A stretch of 64,000 nt of DNA from Gemmatimonadota bacterium (GCA_003221985.1 QHUQ01000050.1:6557-70556), one strand, 5' to 3'. Positions 8,367 through 17,751 are shown, counted from the first letter of the stretch. Translations and numbers: made by a program. The notes: a model not told the origin generated them from the sequence alone.

Positions 8367-10853
8367 GTGCGACAGCTCTCAGTAGCGCTCTTCCTTTGTA
8401 TCGGCGCCGCGGGCGCCGGCCTGGCACAGTTGGCGCCCGCCGGCACCGGCGGCGTCGCCGCATTGGCGGGCACGCTCCGACAGCTGGGCAGCAACAAGCG
8501 CGTCCTGATGATCGGCGCCCATCCCGACGATGAAGACACCCAGCTGCTCGTGCTGCTGGCGCGCGGCATGGGGGTGCAGGCGGCTTACCTCTCGCTGACC
8601 CGCGGCGAGGGCGGGCAGAATCTGATCGGCCCCGAGTTGGGGCCGGAGCTGGGGATCATTCGCACCGAAGAGCTGCTGGCGGCGCGCGAGCTGGACGGGG
8701 CTCGGCAGTTCTTCACGCGCGCCTACGACGTCGGCTTCTCGAAATCGGCCGACGAAACGTTCCGCTTCTGGCCGCGCGATTCGATCCTGAAGGACGTGCT
8801 GGACGTCATCCGGCGATTTCGGCCGCAGGTCATCATCGCCGTGTTCTCGGGGACTCCGGCCGACGGCCATGGCCACCATCAAGTCTCGGCGATCCTCGCG
8901 CGGCAGGCGTTCGACCTGCTGCGCGACTCAGCGGGCGGCCCCCAAAAGTTCTACCGCTCCACACGCGGCGATCCATCGGCCACGACGCTCACGTTGCCGG
9001 TCGGCACGCTCGATCCCATCCTGGGGCAGTCCTACTTCCAGATCGCGATGGCAAGTCGCAGCCGCCATCGCTCCCAGGACATGGGGCAGCTGCAACGCCC
9101 TGGCCCCGCGACGTCCGGGGTCGCGCTCATCCCCTCGAAGACCCCCTCACCCGGGGGAGGGGGGGGAGGGGGGGAGACATCGGTTTTCGCGGGCGTCGAC
9201 ACGACGATTCACGTGCCGGGCTATGGAGCGCTGATCGACTCGGCACGCGCCGCGCTCACGCCGTGGCATCCCGGCGCCACGCTGCCGTTCCTGATCCGGG
9301 CGTTGCGGCTCGTCGCCGCGGCGGATTCCGAGCAGCGGGCCCTGCTGGAGCGCGCCATCGCCACCGCAGCGGGCGTCACGATCGATGGAACGGCCGACGA
9401 CGGGATCGTGACACCGGGCGAGCGCCTGCAGGTCGAAGTCACAGTGTGGAATGCGGGCGATAGCGCGGTGCGCGTGGACAGCGTTGCCGTCGCGGCTCCC
9501 GCGGGCTGGTCGTTGGAGCGACTCGAGCTCGGTGCTCCGACCGTCGCTCCGGGAGCACTGATGACGCGCCGCTTCGTGCTGACGGTGGCGCGGGATGCCG
9601 AGCGCACGCAGCCGTATTTCCTGCGCCGCCCGTTGACGAATCGCGGTGGCTTGTACGACTGGTCGACGGCGCCGGCGGAGGTGCGCGGGCTGCCGTTCGA
9701 GCCGCCGCCCGTCAGCGCGCGAGTGCGGCTCGTGATCGGCGGCGAACCGATCACGCTCACCCGTGAGATCGTCTACCGCTATCGCGATCAGGCGATCGGT
9801 GAAATTCGACGGCCGTTGTTCGTGACACGCGACCTCGACGTCGCCATCACGCCCGAGGAATTGCTGTGGCCGATCGACGGGGGCAGTGGCTCGCACGAGC
9901 CGCGGCATTTCACGATCAGCGCCACGAACCGGTCGCGGGGTAGCGCGAAGGCGCGGCTTGCCGTGACCGCGCCCAGCGGCTGGCCGCCCATCGCTGCCGA
10001 GAGTGTGGCGTTCACGCGAGAGGACGAGACGAAGACCGTCACCGTAGCCCTCGCGCCTCCCGTCGCCGATAGCCTCAAGGCGGGCAGCTACGACCTGCGC
10101 GCCGGCAACGGCTGGCTCGAGATCATCGACTATCCGCACATTCGGCCGCGCGCGCTGGCTCGGCCCTCCCTCGCCCAGATTCGTGCGGCCCGCGTCGCGC
10201 TTCCGGCACTGTCGCACGTCGGCTACGTGCGCGGTGCGGCTGATCGTGTGCCTGAGGCGTTGCTCGCCGTGGGTGTGCCGCTCGAGCTCGTCGGCCCCGA
10301 TTCGCTCGCGCGGGGCGACCTATCACGTTACGACGCGATTGTGATCGGAAGTCGCGCCTACGAGACCGAGCCGGCGCTGGTCGCCAACAACGGCCGGCTG
10401 CTCGACTACGTGAGAGACGGCGGGCTCGTCATCGTCCAGTACCAGCAGTATCCGTTTGTGGACGGCGGCTTCGCGCCGTATCCGTTGACGATCGCGCGGC
10501 CGCACGATCGGGTGACGGACGAGAACGCGCCGGTCACGGCACTCGATCCGTCGAGCCCGGCGTTTCACTATCCCAACGAGATCCGGCCGGAGGATTGGCG
10601 CGGCTGGATTCAGGAACGGGGCCTGTACTTCGCGCACACCTGGGACACGACCTACGTCCCGCTGCTCGAAACGCATGATCCGGCGCCCAACCCGCCGGCC
10701 GAGCTGAAGGGTGGCCTGCTGGTCGCGCCGCTGGGGCGCGGAACGTATGTGTACACGGGGTTGAGTTTCTTCCGGCAGCTCCCCGCCGGTGTGCCTGGAG
10801 CCTATCGGTTGTTTGTCAATTTGTTGGGACTCAAAAGAAGGAATGTCCCATGA
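8367..10853 (+). CDS. Exported PIG-L/LmbE deacetylase-family protein with Ig-like and GATase-like domains
   Basis: 828 residues starting at a GTG immediately after the preceding stop. Signal peptide to about residue 20. The LmbE domain (about 45-260) has the zinc motif AHPDDE and the later HGHHQVS. Residues about 330-600 look like two Ig-like/NEW3-type beta domains (VTPGERLQVEVTVWN). The C-terminal 220 residues (YDAIVIGSRAYE, GGLVIVQYQQYP) resemble a class I glutamine amidotransferase-like fold. Such proteins deacetylate N-acetyl sugars or related glycoconjugates; the extracytoplasmic substrate here is unknown. A Pro/Gly stretch at about residues 258-271 comes from a GC-rich palindromic insert (9142-9174). 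Confidence 0.87.
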   Translation: MRQLSVALFLCIGAAGAGLAQLAPAGTGGVAALAGTLRQLGSNKRVLMIGAHPDDEDTQLLVLLARGMGVQAAYLSLTRGEGGQNLIGPELGPELGIIRTEELLAARELDGARQFFTRAYDVGFSKSADETFRFWPRDSILKDVLDVIRRFRPQVIIAVFSGTPADGHGHHQVSAILARQAFDLLRDSAGGPQKFYRSTRGDPSATTLTLPVGTLDPILGQSYFQIAMASRSRHRSQDMGQLQRPGPATSGVALIPSKTPSPGGGGGGGETSVFAGVDTTIHVPGYGALIDSARAALTPWHPGATLPFLIRALRLVAAADSEQRALLERAIATAAGVTIDGTADDGIVTPGERLQVEVTVWNAGDSAVRVDSVAVAAPAGWSLERLELGAPTVAPGALMTRRFVLTVARDAERTQPYFLRRPLTNRGGLYDWSTAPAEVRGLPFEPPPVSARVRLVIGGEPITLTREIVYRYRDQAIGEIRRPLFVTRDLDVAITPEELLWPIDGGSGSHEPRHFTISATNRSRGSAKARLAVTAPSGWPPIAAESVAFTREDETKTVTVALAPPVADSLKAGSYDLRAGNGWLEIIDYPHIRPRALARPSLAQIRAARVALPALSHVGYVRGAADRVPEALLAVGVPLELVGPDSLARGDLSRYDAIVIGSRAYETEPALVANNGRLLDYVRDGGLVIVQYQQYPFVDGGFAPYPLTIARPHDRVTDENAPVTALDPSSPAFHYPNEIRPEDWRGWIQERGLYFAHTWDTTYVPLLETHDPAPNPPAELKGGLLVAPLGRGTYVYTGLSFFRQLPAGVPGAYRLFVNLLGLKRRNVP
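9142..9174. repeat. GC-rich near-palindrome within LmbE-family gene
   Basis: CCCCTCACCCGG / GGGAGGGG forms a near-palindrome, followed by G-runs (GGGGGGGA, GGGGGGGA). It is translated as a Pro-Gly linker between the deacetylase and Ig-like regions. Slippage-prone; length may be inaccurate. Confidence 0.6.
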
Positions 10854-10867
10854 GCGTCCCATGCTGA
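10838..10867 (+). promoter_or_regulatory. Five-codon upstream ORF overlapping importer gene start
   Basis: A good SD (AAGGA, 10838-10842) sits 7 bases before ATG 10850, which opens only M-S-V-P-C-stop (10850-10867). The start ATG of the binding protein (10861) lies inside this mini-ORF in another frame, and the LmbE-gene stop overlaps the mini-ORF start. The best ribosome site therefore does not serve the main gene directly; translational coupling is suggested. Confidence 0.45.
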
Positions 10868-10908
10868 AGCATGGGGCCGATGCAGCACTGCGCCTAGGCG
10901 CAGTGCTG
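10858..10908. repeat. Two adjacent palindromes covering a start codon
   Basis: The first is CCCATGCT-GA-AGCATGGG (10858-10875), which buries ATG 10861 in its stem. The second is a 26-bp perfect palindrome at 10883-10908 whose left half is CAGCACTGCGCCT. Both look like mobile palindromic (REP-like) units; the second encodes much of the binding protein's signal peptide. Confidence 0.8.
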
Positions 10909-11910
10909 CTGGTTCTTTCGTTTTCGTCCTGCTCGCGGGACTCCCGCACACCCCTCGTCGTGTACAGCCCGCACGGCCGCGATCTGTTGACGCTCTTCGA
11001 GCTCCGCTTCGAAGCACTGCACCCCGATATCGACGTGCGCTGGCTCGACATGGGCTCGCAGGATGTCTACGACCGTCTGCGCTCCGAGCGCGCGAATCCC
11101 CAGGCCGACGTGTGGTTCGGCGGTCCGTCGCTGATTCTTGCGCAGGCAGCCCGCGACTCGCTGCTCGACTGTTACCGGCCGCCGTGGGCCGGCGCCATTG
11201 CCGCACGGAGCCGTGGCACCGGCGATTGCTATTTCGCCGCCTACGAAACGCCCGCGGTCTTTCTCTACGCGGAGAAGGTCGTCAAGCCGGAGGACGCGCC
11301 GCAGGAGTGGGACGACCTGCTCGATCCGAAATGGAAAGGGAAGCTGATCATCCGCGACCCGCTGGCGAGTGGCACGATGCGGGCCGTGTTCGGCTTCATC
11401 ATCCAGCGTGGGATGAAGCACGCGGGCGACACCGCCGCCGGATTCGCGTGGCTGCGCCGGCTCGACGGACAGACGAAGGTTTACGAGCAAAACCCGGCAC
11501 TCGTGAGCGAGAAGATCGCGAGGCAGGAAGGGTTGGTCACGATCTGGGACCTGCCCGACGTGCTGATCAGCCGCCGGCGCGGTATGCCGATCGGGTATGT
11601 CTTTCCCAAAAGCGGCACAGTCGTGATCGAGGACGGGATCGCCGCCGTGCACGGCGCGAAGCATCTCGCTGCGGCGCGTGCCTACGTGGATTTCGTCGGC
11701 AGCGTCGAAATGCAGCTCGCGGCCGCACGCGAAGTCTATCGTGTCCCGGCGCGGCTCGACCTCCCCGCCGATTCACTCCCGGAGTGGGTGCGTGACGTAC
11801 GCCGGCGCATGGTCGTTGCCGACGTCGATTGGAATCTCCTGGCCGAGCACGGGCCCGAGTGGATGCGCTGGTGGGATGAGCACGTGCGCGGCACGGGAGG
11901 CAGGCGTTGA
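10861..11910 (+). CDS. ABC importer substrate-binding lipoprotein (iron/thiamine/spermidine type)
   Basis: 349 residues with a lipoprotein signal ending LSFSSC. Type 2 periplasmic binding fold: LVVYSPHGRDLL at the first strand, ADVWFGGPS, then FFVYAEK-like region FLYAEKVV and WDDLLDPKWKGKL, the pattern of Fe3+-binding proteins (FbpA/AfuA, COG1840). It delivers the ligand to the ATPase and permease encoded directly downstream with 4-bp overlaps. ATG 10861 is chosen; ATG 10843 is in frame but its SD would touch the start codon. Two palindromes disturb this 5' end. The ligand cannot be fixed: iron is most likely from family, thiamine or a phosphonate possible. Confidence 0.8.
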   Translation: MLKHGADAALRLGAVLLVLSFSSCSRDSRTPLVVYSPHGRDLLTLFELRFEALHPDIDVRWLDMGSQDVYDRLRSERANPQADVWFGGPSLILAQAARDSLLDCYRPPWAGAIAARSRGTGDCYFAAYETPAVFLYAEKVVKPEDAPQEWDDLLDPKWKGKLIIRDPLASGTMRAVFGFIIQRGMKHAGDTAAGFAWLRRLDGQTKVYEQNPALVSEKIARQEGLVTIWDLPDVLISRRRGMPIGYVFPKSGTVVIEDGIAAVHGAKHLAAARAYVDFVGSVEMQLAAAREVYRVPARLDLPADSLPEWVRDVRRRMVVADVDWNLLAEHGPEWMRWWDEHVRGTGGRR

Positions 11911-12878
11911 CCGCGTTTCTCCAAATCCAGGCGATCGAAAAGCGCTGGCGCAGTGACGTGACGGTCGGGCCGATCACGCTCGACATCGCGCGCGGTGAAA
12001 TCCTCGCGTTGCTGGGACCGTCAGGCAGTGGCAAGACGACGATGCTCCGGCTCCTGGCGGGTTTCGAGACGGCCGATGGCGGGCGCATCACGGTCGCGAA
12101 CGAGGAGGTCACCGCCGTGCCCGCCGCTCGGCGGCGCTTCGGGATGGTGTTTCAGCATTATGCGCTGTTCCCGCATCTCGACGTCGGAGAAAACGTCGGC
12201 TTTGGGTTGCGGGGAAGGGGGAAGGGGGAGGAGGGACGGGTAAAGCAAAAAGTCTCTGACGCCCTGGCCCTGGTGGATCTCGGCGGCTACGAGCGGCGCA
12301 AAGTCCATGAGCTGTCCGGCGGCCAGCAGCAGCGCGTCGCGCTGGCGCGCGCGCTCGCCCCCGAGCCGCGCGTGCTGCTGCTCGATGAGCCGCTCTCGAA
12401 CCTCGACCCGGCGCTGCGCGAACGCACGCGCCGCGAGCTGCGCCAGGTCATCAAGCGAGTCGCGATTACCACGGTCTTCGTGACTCACGAGCAGGAGGAA
12501 GCATTCGATCTCGGCGACCGGATCGCGGTGCTCAACAACGGGCGCCTCGAGCAGACGGGCACGCCCGAAGAGCTGTACGAGCGGCCGCAGAACCTGTTCG
12601 TCGCGACGTTCGTGGGGCGCGCCAACGTGTTTCGTGGCACTGCGGCGCGGGCGCTTGGTGCGCGTGACGGTACGGTCGTCGTGGTGCGCCCGGAGCGTTT
12701 GCGATTTGCCGGTGCCGGGCTTCCCGGCGTTGTGCGGGAACGGCGCTACACGGGTGCCGGCGCGTTCTTCCTCGTTGAAGGGGACGACAAGAACCGCTTC
12801 GAGGTTCTGGCGGAGCCGGACGCCGCCCGGGTCGGCGAGCGGGTCTATGTCGAAGCCACTCGGGTGATCGCGTTGTGA
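11907..12878 (+). CDS. ABC importer ATP-binding protein (CUT1/FbpC-PotA type)
   Basis: 323 residues starting at a TTG that overlaps the binding-protein stop (TTGA). Walker A GPSGSGKTT, Q-loop VFQHYALFPHL, signature LSGGQQQRVALARAL, Walker B LLLDEPLSNLD and switch VTHEQEEA are intact. The C-terminal about 90 residues form a TOBE-like regulatory domain. It energises uptake through the fused permease downstream. A segment near residues 102-112 (RGRGKGEEGR) is encoded by three GGGGAAG-type heptamers at 12211-12231, in a loop where length varies in the family. Confidence 0.92.
   Translation: MTAFLQIQAIEKRWRSDVTVGPITLDIARGEILALLGPSGSGKTTMLRLLAGFETADGGRITVANEEVTAVPAARRRFGMVFQHYALFPHLDVGENVGFGLRGRGKGEEGRVKQKVSDALALVDLGGYERRKVHELSGGQQQRVALARALAPEPRVLLLDEPLSNLDPALRERTRRELRQVIKRVAITTVFVTHEQEEAFDLGDRIAVLNNGRLEQTGTPEELYERPQNLFVATFVGRANVFRGTAARALGARDGTVVVVRPERLRFAGAGLPGVVRERRYTGAGAFFLVEGDDKNRFEVLAEPDAARVGERVYVEATRVIAL
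12211..12231. repeat. Heptamer array GGGGAAG x3 in coding region
   Basis: GGGGAAG, GGGGAAG, GGGGAGG in tandem, inside the ATPase gene and in frame as multiples of seven (21 bases). It encodes a basic/acidic loop between the Q-loop and the signature helix region. Confidence 0.6.
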
Positions 12879-14506
12879 TCCGGAATCTGCGGAGAACGGA
12901 CCTGCTGGCTGTGGGCCTGGCGCTGCTGCTTGCCTGGGTGGTGATCTACCCGATTCTCATCGTCGCGGCCGACGCCGCCGACTGGACTGCGGTGCGCGCA
13001 TTCCTGACGCGGCCGGGCGAGTGGGCGGCATTGTGGGCGAGCATCTGGATTTCGCTGCTGAGTGCCGTGCTCGCGGCCGCCATCGGGATCCCCCTCGCGT
13101 TCCTGTTCGAGTGGTTCGACTTCCCGGGGCGCAAGACGCTGGGCGCGCTCATCGCCCTGCCGGTCGTCCTGCCGCCGCTCGTCGGCGTGATCGCGTTCCT
13201 GTTTCTGTACGGGGAGTCGGGATTCATCGCGCGCGCCATTCAGACGGCGCTGCATCTCGAGCAGGCGCCGTGGCGGCTGCAAGGGGCGGGGGCCATCCTG
13301 CTCGTCCACGCCTACTCGATGTATGTCTACTTCTACCTCTTCACCCGCGCCGGTCTCGCCAAGCTCGATGTCTCGATGCTTGAAGCGGCGCAGGCGCTGG
13401 GCGCCTCCACTCGGGCGACGGTGTGGCGCGTGATCATTCCACTGCTTCGTCCGTCGCTGGTCGGCGCCGCGATGCTGACGTTCATGACCGCGCTTGGATC
13501 GTTCAGCGCGCCCTACATCTTCGGCGGTGGATTTCGCGTCATGACCACGCAGATCGTGGCGACGAAGCTGAACGGCGATCTCCCGCTCGCCATGGTCGAA
13601 ACGGTGGCGCTGGCGGTCATCGCCGTGGCGGGACTCGCGATCCTGCGCGGCACCGAGGGTGACGACATCCTCGTGGCGCTCGGGAAGGGCATTGCGCCGC
13701 GCCCGCGGCCGATCCGGCGCGCCGGCGTGCGCCGGCTCGCGACCGTGGCGGGATGGGGTTTGGCGATCCTGTTGCTGCTGCCCCATCTGACGCTCGCGCT
13801 CGTGTCGCTCGTGCCCTACGGCGCCTGGACGACCGAGATCCTGCCCCCCGTGATCAATTTCGAGAATTACCGGCGGCTCTTCTCGGAGCCCGAGCGCCTG
13901 CGTCCCATGCTCAATTCGCTGTGGATGGCGGCGGCAAGCACGGCTGTCGCGGTCGTCCTGGCACTGGCGGGCGGTTGGCTGGTGGTGCGGAAACGCGTCG
14001 CGTTGCGGCGCGTCATCGAAGGCTTGCTCGCGCTGCCGTGGGCATTGCCCGGCACCGTCTTCGCGATCGCGCTCGCGATCACGTTCAGCGTGAACGCGCC
14101 GCTGCAGCTGCGCTTCGTACTGGTGGGCACGGCCGTCATCCTGCCGCTCGCGTATCTCGTGCGGGCATTGCCGCTCACCGGCCGCGGGATCCTCGCCTCC
14201 TATCGCCAGCTCGATCCGACGCTCGAGGAAGCGGCGGCGAGTCTCGGCGCGGGCCGCTGGCGCACGCTGGCGCGCGTCACGCTGCCACAGCTGCGGCCCG
14301 GGCTCGCCGCCGGTGCCAGCCTCGCCTTCGTGGCGGCGCTCGGCGACATCGTGGCGTCCATCGTGCTCTACACGTATGAGACGCGGCCGGTGTCCATCGA
14401 AATCCTTTCCAGCCTGCGGCTCGCGGAGACCGGCGTCGCCGCCGCGTTCGGCGTCGTTCTGATGCTGGTGAGCGCACTCGTGCTTGGCGTGGGAGCGAGA
14501 CGATGA
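12875..14506 (+). CDS. ABC importer permease, fused two-domain (FbpB/ThiP type)
   Basis: 543 residues, about twelve predicted membrane segments in two homologous halves (about 1-260 and 285-543), each with a permease EAA loop: EAAQALGASTRATVWRVIIP in the first half and EAAASLGAGRWRTLARVTLP in the second. This fused arrangement is characteristic of ferric-iron and thiamine importers. It starts at GTG 12875, overlapping the ATPase stop by 4 bp, completing a binding protein-ATPase-permease operon. Acts in the inner membrane. Confidence 0.92.
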   Translation: MIRNLRRTDLLAVGLALLLAWVVIYPILIVAADAADWTAVRAFLTRPGEWAALWASIWISLLSAVLAAAIGIPLAFLFEWFDFPGRKTLGALIALPVVLPPLVGVIAFLFLYGESGFIARAIQTALHLEQAPWRLQGAGAILLVHAYSMYVYFYLFTRAGLAKLDVSMLEAAQALGASTRATVWRVIIPLLRPSLVGAAMLTFMTALGSFSAPYIFGGGFRVMTTQIVATKLNGDLPLAMVETVALAVIAVAGLAILRGTEGDDILVALGKGIAPRPRPIRRAGVRRLATVAGWGLAILLLLPHLTLALVSLVPYGAWTTEILPPVINFENYRRLFSEPERLRPMLNSLWMAAASTAVAVVLALAGGWLVVRKRVALRRVIEGLLALPWALPGTVFAIALAITFSVNAPLQLRFVLVGTAVILPLAYLVRALPLTGRGILASYRQLDPTLEEAAASLGAGRWRTLARVTLPQLRPGLAAGASLAFVAALGDIVASIVLYTYETRPVSIEILSSLRLAETGVAAAFGVVLMLVSALVLGVGARR

Positions 14507-15714
14507 AGCGGCTCTCCGTGCTCATGGCGGTCTGCTTCGTCGACATGCTGGGCCTGATGCTCGTCGCCCCGCTCATGCCGTTCTACGCGACGCGGATGCA
14601 TGCGCCGGAATGGATGGTGGGATGGCTCATCTCCGCATTCGCCGTCGCTCAGCTCATCTCCTCGCCTGTCTGGGGGAAGTTCTCCGATCGTTGCGGCCGG
14701 CGGCCCGCGATGCTGATCGGCCTTTCGGGGTCCGCGATTGCCTACCTGGTGTTCGGGTTTGCGACGAGCCTCTGGATGCTGTTCGCGTCCCGTCTGGTCC
14801 AGGGCCTTGGTGGTGGGACAACCGGCGTCGCCCAGGCCTACGTCGCCGACACCATGGCACCGGCGGAGCGCGCGAAGGCACTCGGCTGGATTTCCGCGGC
14901 GACCAGCGCCGGCGTCCTCATCGGACCGGTGATCGGGTCCGTCGCGCGCAGCTTCGGAACGGAAGTACCGGGCATGGTGGCCGCGGGCCTCATGCTGCTC
15001 TGCGTAGTCTTCGCCTGGAAATGGCTCCCCGAATCCCGCGTCCAACATACGCACACCCCGAGCGGCCAGCAGCTGCCCCCCGGTCGGACCATCCAGCAGG
15101 CGCTGTGGCAAATCGTCGAGCATCCGTCGGAGCCGGCGCATCGCGTGATCTGGATCTATGTCGTCGGGATGCTGGCGCTCAACGTCGTCATCGGGGTGAT
15201 GGCGCTGTACTTCAAGGACGTCTACGGCGTCACTGAAGAGACGATCGGTTACTTCTTCACGATCTTTGGGGTCGTCGGCGTGCTGATGCGTTTTGGACTG
15301 GTGGGATGGTTCAACCACCGCTTTGGTGAGATCCGTACGATGCAGATGGGGACGATCTCGCTTTTCCTGGGTCTCGCGCTGATGCCGCTCCCGGCGGCGA
15401 TTCTCCCACCGTCTGCCGCGATCGTGGTGTTTATTCTCTTCCTGACGCTGGTTCCGGTGGGTACCGCGCTTTTGTTTCCTGCGTCCACGTCGCTCGTCAG
15501 CCAGCGCGTGCCTCGTCATGAGCTGGGGCTGGTGATGGGCGCGCAGCAGACGCTACGGGGGATCGCCAGCATCGTAGGCCCGGTGGGGGCGACCTTCGTG
15601 TTTGATCAGTTCGGGCATGGCGTCCCGTTCCTGATTGCCGCGGTGGTCGTGGCGGTGGCGGGCCGCATGGCGTTCCGTGAGCGGCCCGATCAGCCGGTGG
15701 CGGCAACCGCCTGA
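14503..15714 (+). CDS. Major facilitator superfamily transporter
   Basis: 403 residues, twelve predicted membrane helices. The loop 2-3 signature is present as GKFSDRCGRRPAML, and helix 4 has LVQGLGGGTTGVAQAYVADTM, both usual for DHA1-type drug/metabolite exporters. The start ATG overlaps the permease stop by 4 bp, so it is likely co-transcribed with the importer. The substrate is unknown; a siderophore or drug would be consistent with the neighbourhood but is not shown. Confidence 0.9.
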   Translation: MKRLSVLMAVCFVDMLGLMLVAPLMPFYATRMHAPEWMVGWLISAFAVAQLISSPVWGKFSDRCGRRPAMLIGLSGSAIAYLVFGFATSLWMLFASRLVQGLGGGTTGVAQAYVADTMAPAERAKALGWISAATSAGVLIGPVIGSVARSFGTEVPGMVAAGLMLLCVVFAWKWLPESRVQHTHTPSGQQLPPGRTIQQALWQIVEHPSEPAHRVIWIYVVGMLALNVVIGVMALYFKDVYGVTEETIGYFFTIFGVVGVLMRFGLVGWFNHRFGEIRTMQMGTISLFLGLALMPLPAAILPPSAAIVVFILFLTLVPVGTALLFPASTSLVSQRVPRHELGLVMGAQQTLRGIASIVGPVGATFVFDQFGHGVPFLIAAVVVAVAGRMAFRERPDQPVAATA

Positions 15715-15733
15715 CCGCCGCTAGTTTCTGGCC

Positions 15734-17347
15734 ATGACCATCGCCGTCTACGCGTTCCTCGCGTCCGTTCTTGGGACGCCAGTGACGCCACCCCCGCCCG
15801 CCAGACCGAAGCTGGTCCTCGTCATCACCGTCGACCAGTTGCGTCCCGACTACTTCACGCGCTGGAAGACCCAGCTCACCGGTGGGCTGGGCCAGCTCAT
15901 GAACGAAGGCGCGTTTTTCACGGACGGGTACCAGGACCACGCGGTGACGGAGACGGCGCCGGGGCATTCGACGATTCTCTCCGGGATGTGGCCGGCGCAC
16001 ACCGGCATCATCCGCAACTCCGAGGGCGTGCAGGACTCGACGGCGCCGCTGATCGGCACGACGGGTCCCGGAGCGTCGCCGCGACGCGTCCGCGGTACCG
16101 AGCTGTTCGACTGGCTCAAGGCCGTCGATCCGACCGCGCGGGCGCTTTCGGTGAGCCGCAAGGACCGCGGGGCGATTCTCCCCATCGGACAATCGAAACA
16201 ACAAGTCTACTGGTATCAGTCGGGGCTGTTCACGACAAGCCGGTATTACGCCGACTCGCTGCCGGCGTGGGTGCTGGCGTTCAACGCCCGGCGTCTGCCG
16301 TTCAAGGCGGCGAATACCGTTTGGACGCTGTTGCTGCCCGACAGCTCCTATAAGGAGGACGACAACGCGCCGTGGGAGAATCTCGGGCGTGACGTCGTGT
16401 TTCCGCATCGTCTCCCCGCCGACAGCACGCAGGCGGCCGCGGCGGTCGCCGGCGTGCCGGCGATGGATTCGCTGACCTTGCTGTTCGCGCTCGAGGGCTT
16501 CGAAGCGCTGCGTCTCGGCCGCCGAGGCACGGACGTCCTGGCGGTCAGTCTGTCGACCACCGACGCGGTCGGACATGCATTCGGCCCCGACTCCCGCGAA
16601 ATCCACGACCAGGTGCTGCGGCTCGACCGCTATCTGAGCTGGTTCCTGAAGCGCGTGACCGACCGGGTTGGACGCGACAACGTCATCGTCGTGCTGACGG
16701 CTGACCACGGCGTGACGTCATTCCCGGAGCGGACGCGGGCGAAGACCGGCGGCGCGGCGTACCGCGTGCTGCTCGACACGCTGATCACCGCGGTCAATCG
16801 CGATCTCGATCGTTTGGCTGGAGCGGGGGGCGGGGGGGGCGGGGGGGGCGGGGGCGCACCGCCGCGCGCGTGGCTGGAATTCGAGACCGGCATGCTGTTC
16901 TTGCACGACAACGGCCGCTTCGCGGCCACCGGCGTGAAGACCGACAGCATCCTCGACGCTCTCACCGCCCGCATCCTGCGCATCCAGGGCGTCGCGCGCG
17001 TGATCAAGCCCGCCGACCTGTCGCGTGCCGACACGGCGTCAGACCCGGTGGCCCGGCGCTGGCTGCATCAGCTGGCGCCCGACGCCGGCGTGGTCCTCAC
17101 GGTGACGTTGCAGCCCGGGTCGGTGTGGGACATTCCCAATCTGCCGATCGCGATGCACGGGCAGCCCTCCGACGACGATGCGCACGTGCCGATCATCTTC
17201 TGGGGCCGGGGCGTGCGGCGCGGCTCGTACGCGGGGCGGATGAATACCGTGGACATCGCCCCCACACTCAGCGTGCTGCTCGGCATCTCGCCGCTGTCGC
17301 TGGTCGACGGGCACGCGCGCACCGAAGCACTGCTACCGAGAAACTAG
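15734..17347 (+). CDS. Exported alkaline phosphatase / nucleotide pyrophosphatase-phosphodiesterase family protein
   Basis: 537 residues. A short hydrophobic N-terminus precedes the catalytic core. Metal and nucleophile motifs of the type I phosphodiesterase/alkaline phosphatase superfamily are seen: VDQLRPDY (metal Asp), ETAPGHSTILSG (Thr nucleophile), TTDAVGHAFGP and TADHGVTSFPE (metal Asp/His), and a late AMHGQPSDDDAHVPIIF with the final His ligands. It would hydrolyse phosphomono- or diesters in the periplasm. A run of about ten glycines near residues 358-370, from a G-rich tract at 16822-16858, forms a linker and is prone to length error. Confidence 0.88.
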   Translation: MTIAVYAFLASVLGTPVTPPPPARPKLVLVITVDQLRPDYFTRWKTQLTGGLGQLMNEGAFFTDGYQDHAVTETAPGHSTILSGMWPAHTGIIRNSEGVQDSTAPLIGTTGPGASPRRVRGTELFDWLKAVDPTARALSVSRKDRGAILPIGQSKQQVYWYQSGLFTTSRYYADSLPAWVLAFNARRLPFKAANTVWTLLLPDSSYKEDDNAPWENLGRDVVFPHRLPADSTQAAAAVAGVPAMDSLTLLFALEGFEALRLGRRGTDVLAVSLSTTDAVGHAFGPDSREIHDQVLRLDRYLSWFLKRVTDRVGRDNVIVVLTADHGVTSFPERTRAKTGGAAYRVLLDTLITAVNRDLDRLAGAGGGGGGGGGGAPPRAWLEFETGMLFLHDNGRFAATGVKTDSILDALTARILRIQGVARVIKPADLSRADTASDPVARRWLHQLAPDAGVVLTVTLQPGSVWDIPNLPIAMHGQPSDDDAHVPIIFWGRGVRRGSYAGRMNTVDIAPTLSVLLGISPLSLVDGHARTEALLPRN

Positions 17348-17349
17348 GC

Positions 17350-17751
17350 GTGGTTCAAAAGCAATCGGCGAATCAGATCCGCCGCATCGAAGAGTTGCAG
17401 CAGTACGTGCGGACCGTGGATCACGTGAAGAAGCTGGTCGCGGAGCTCGAATCCAACCGGGCCGCGAACCCCAAGATCATCAACGGCATCTGCGGCACCA
17501 TCGCGCGCGAGCTGTCCCACATGCGGCAGCGCGCGCTCACCGCGAATCTGGGCACGCTGCCCGACGTCGCCGGCTCGCTCGCCATTGTCGCGGGCCGGGC
17601 GGGGACGGGGATCAACATGAAGGTGCGCGCGCTGGCGGATGGCGTGAACAGCATGACGATGCAGCTGGATCAGGCGCTCAAGTCGGCCCACGAAGCGCCG
17701 CCCGAAAAAGACAAAGACAAAGACAAAGACAAAGAGAAGACACGATCGTAG
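17350..17751 (+). CDS. Small helical protein with charged KD-repeat tail, unknown function
   Basis: 133 residues starting at GTG 17350, two bases after the upstream stop. The protein is predicted mainly helical (RRIEELQQYVRTVDHVKKLVAELES) and ends in a repeated Lys-Asp tail encoded by five AAAGAC-type hexamers (17706-17735). No signal peptide or membrane segment is seen and I do not recognise a family. It lies between the phosphodiesterase gene and an ABC-2 exporter and its stop overlaps the region where the exporter ATPase must start, suggesting translational coupling. Confidence 0.6.
   Translation: MVQKQSANQIRRIEELQQYVRTVDHVKKLVAELESNRAANPKIINGICGTIARELSHMRQRALTANLGTLPDVAGSLAIVAGRAGTGINMKVRALADGVNSMTMQLDQALKSAHEAPPEKDKDKDKDKEKTRS

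Noticed and set aside
16822..16858. G-quadruplex-like G-runs in the phosphodiesterase gene (also 9160-9174, 20000-20035)
   Set aside because: They encode simple Gly or Pro linkers; low complexity in GC-rich DNA is a sufficient explanation.
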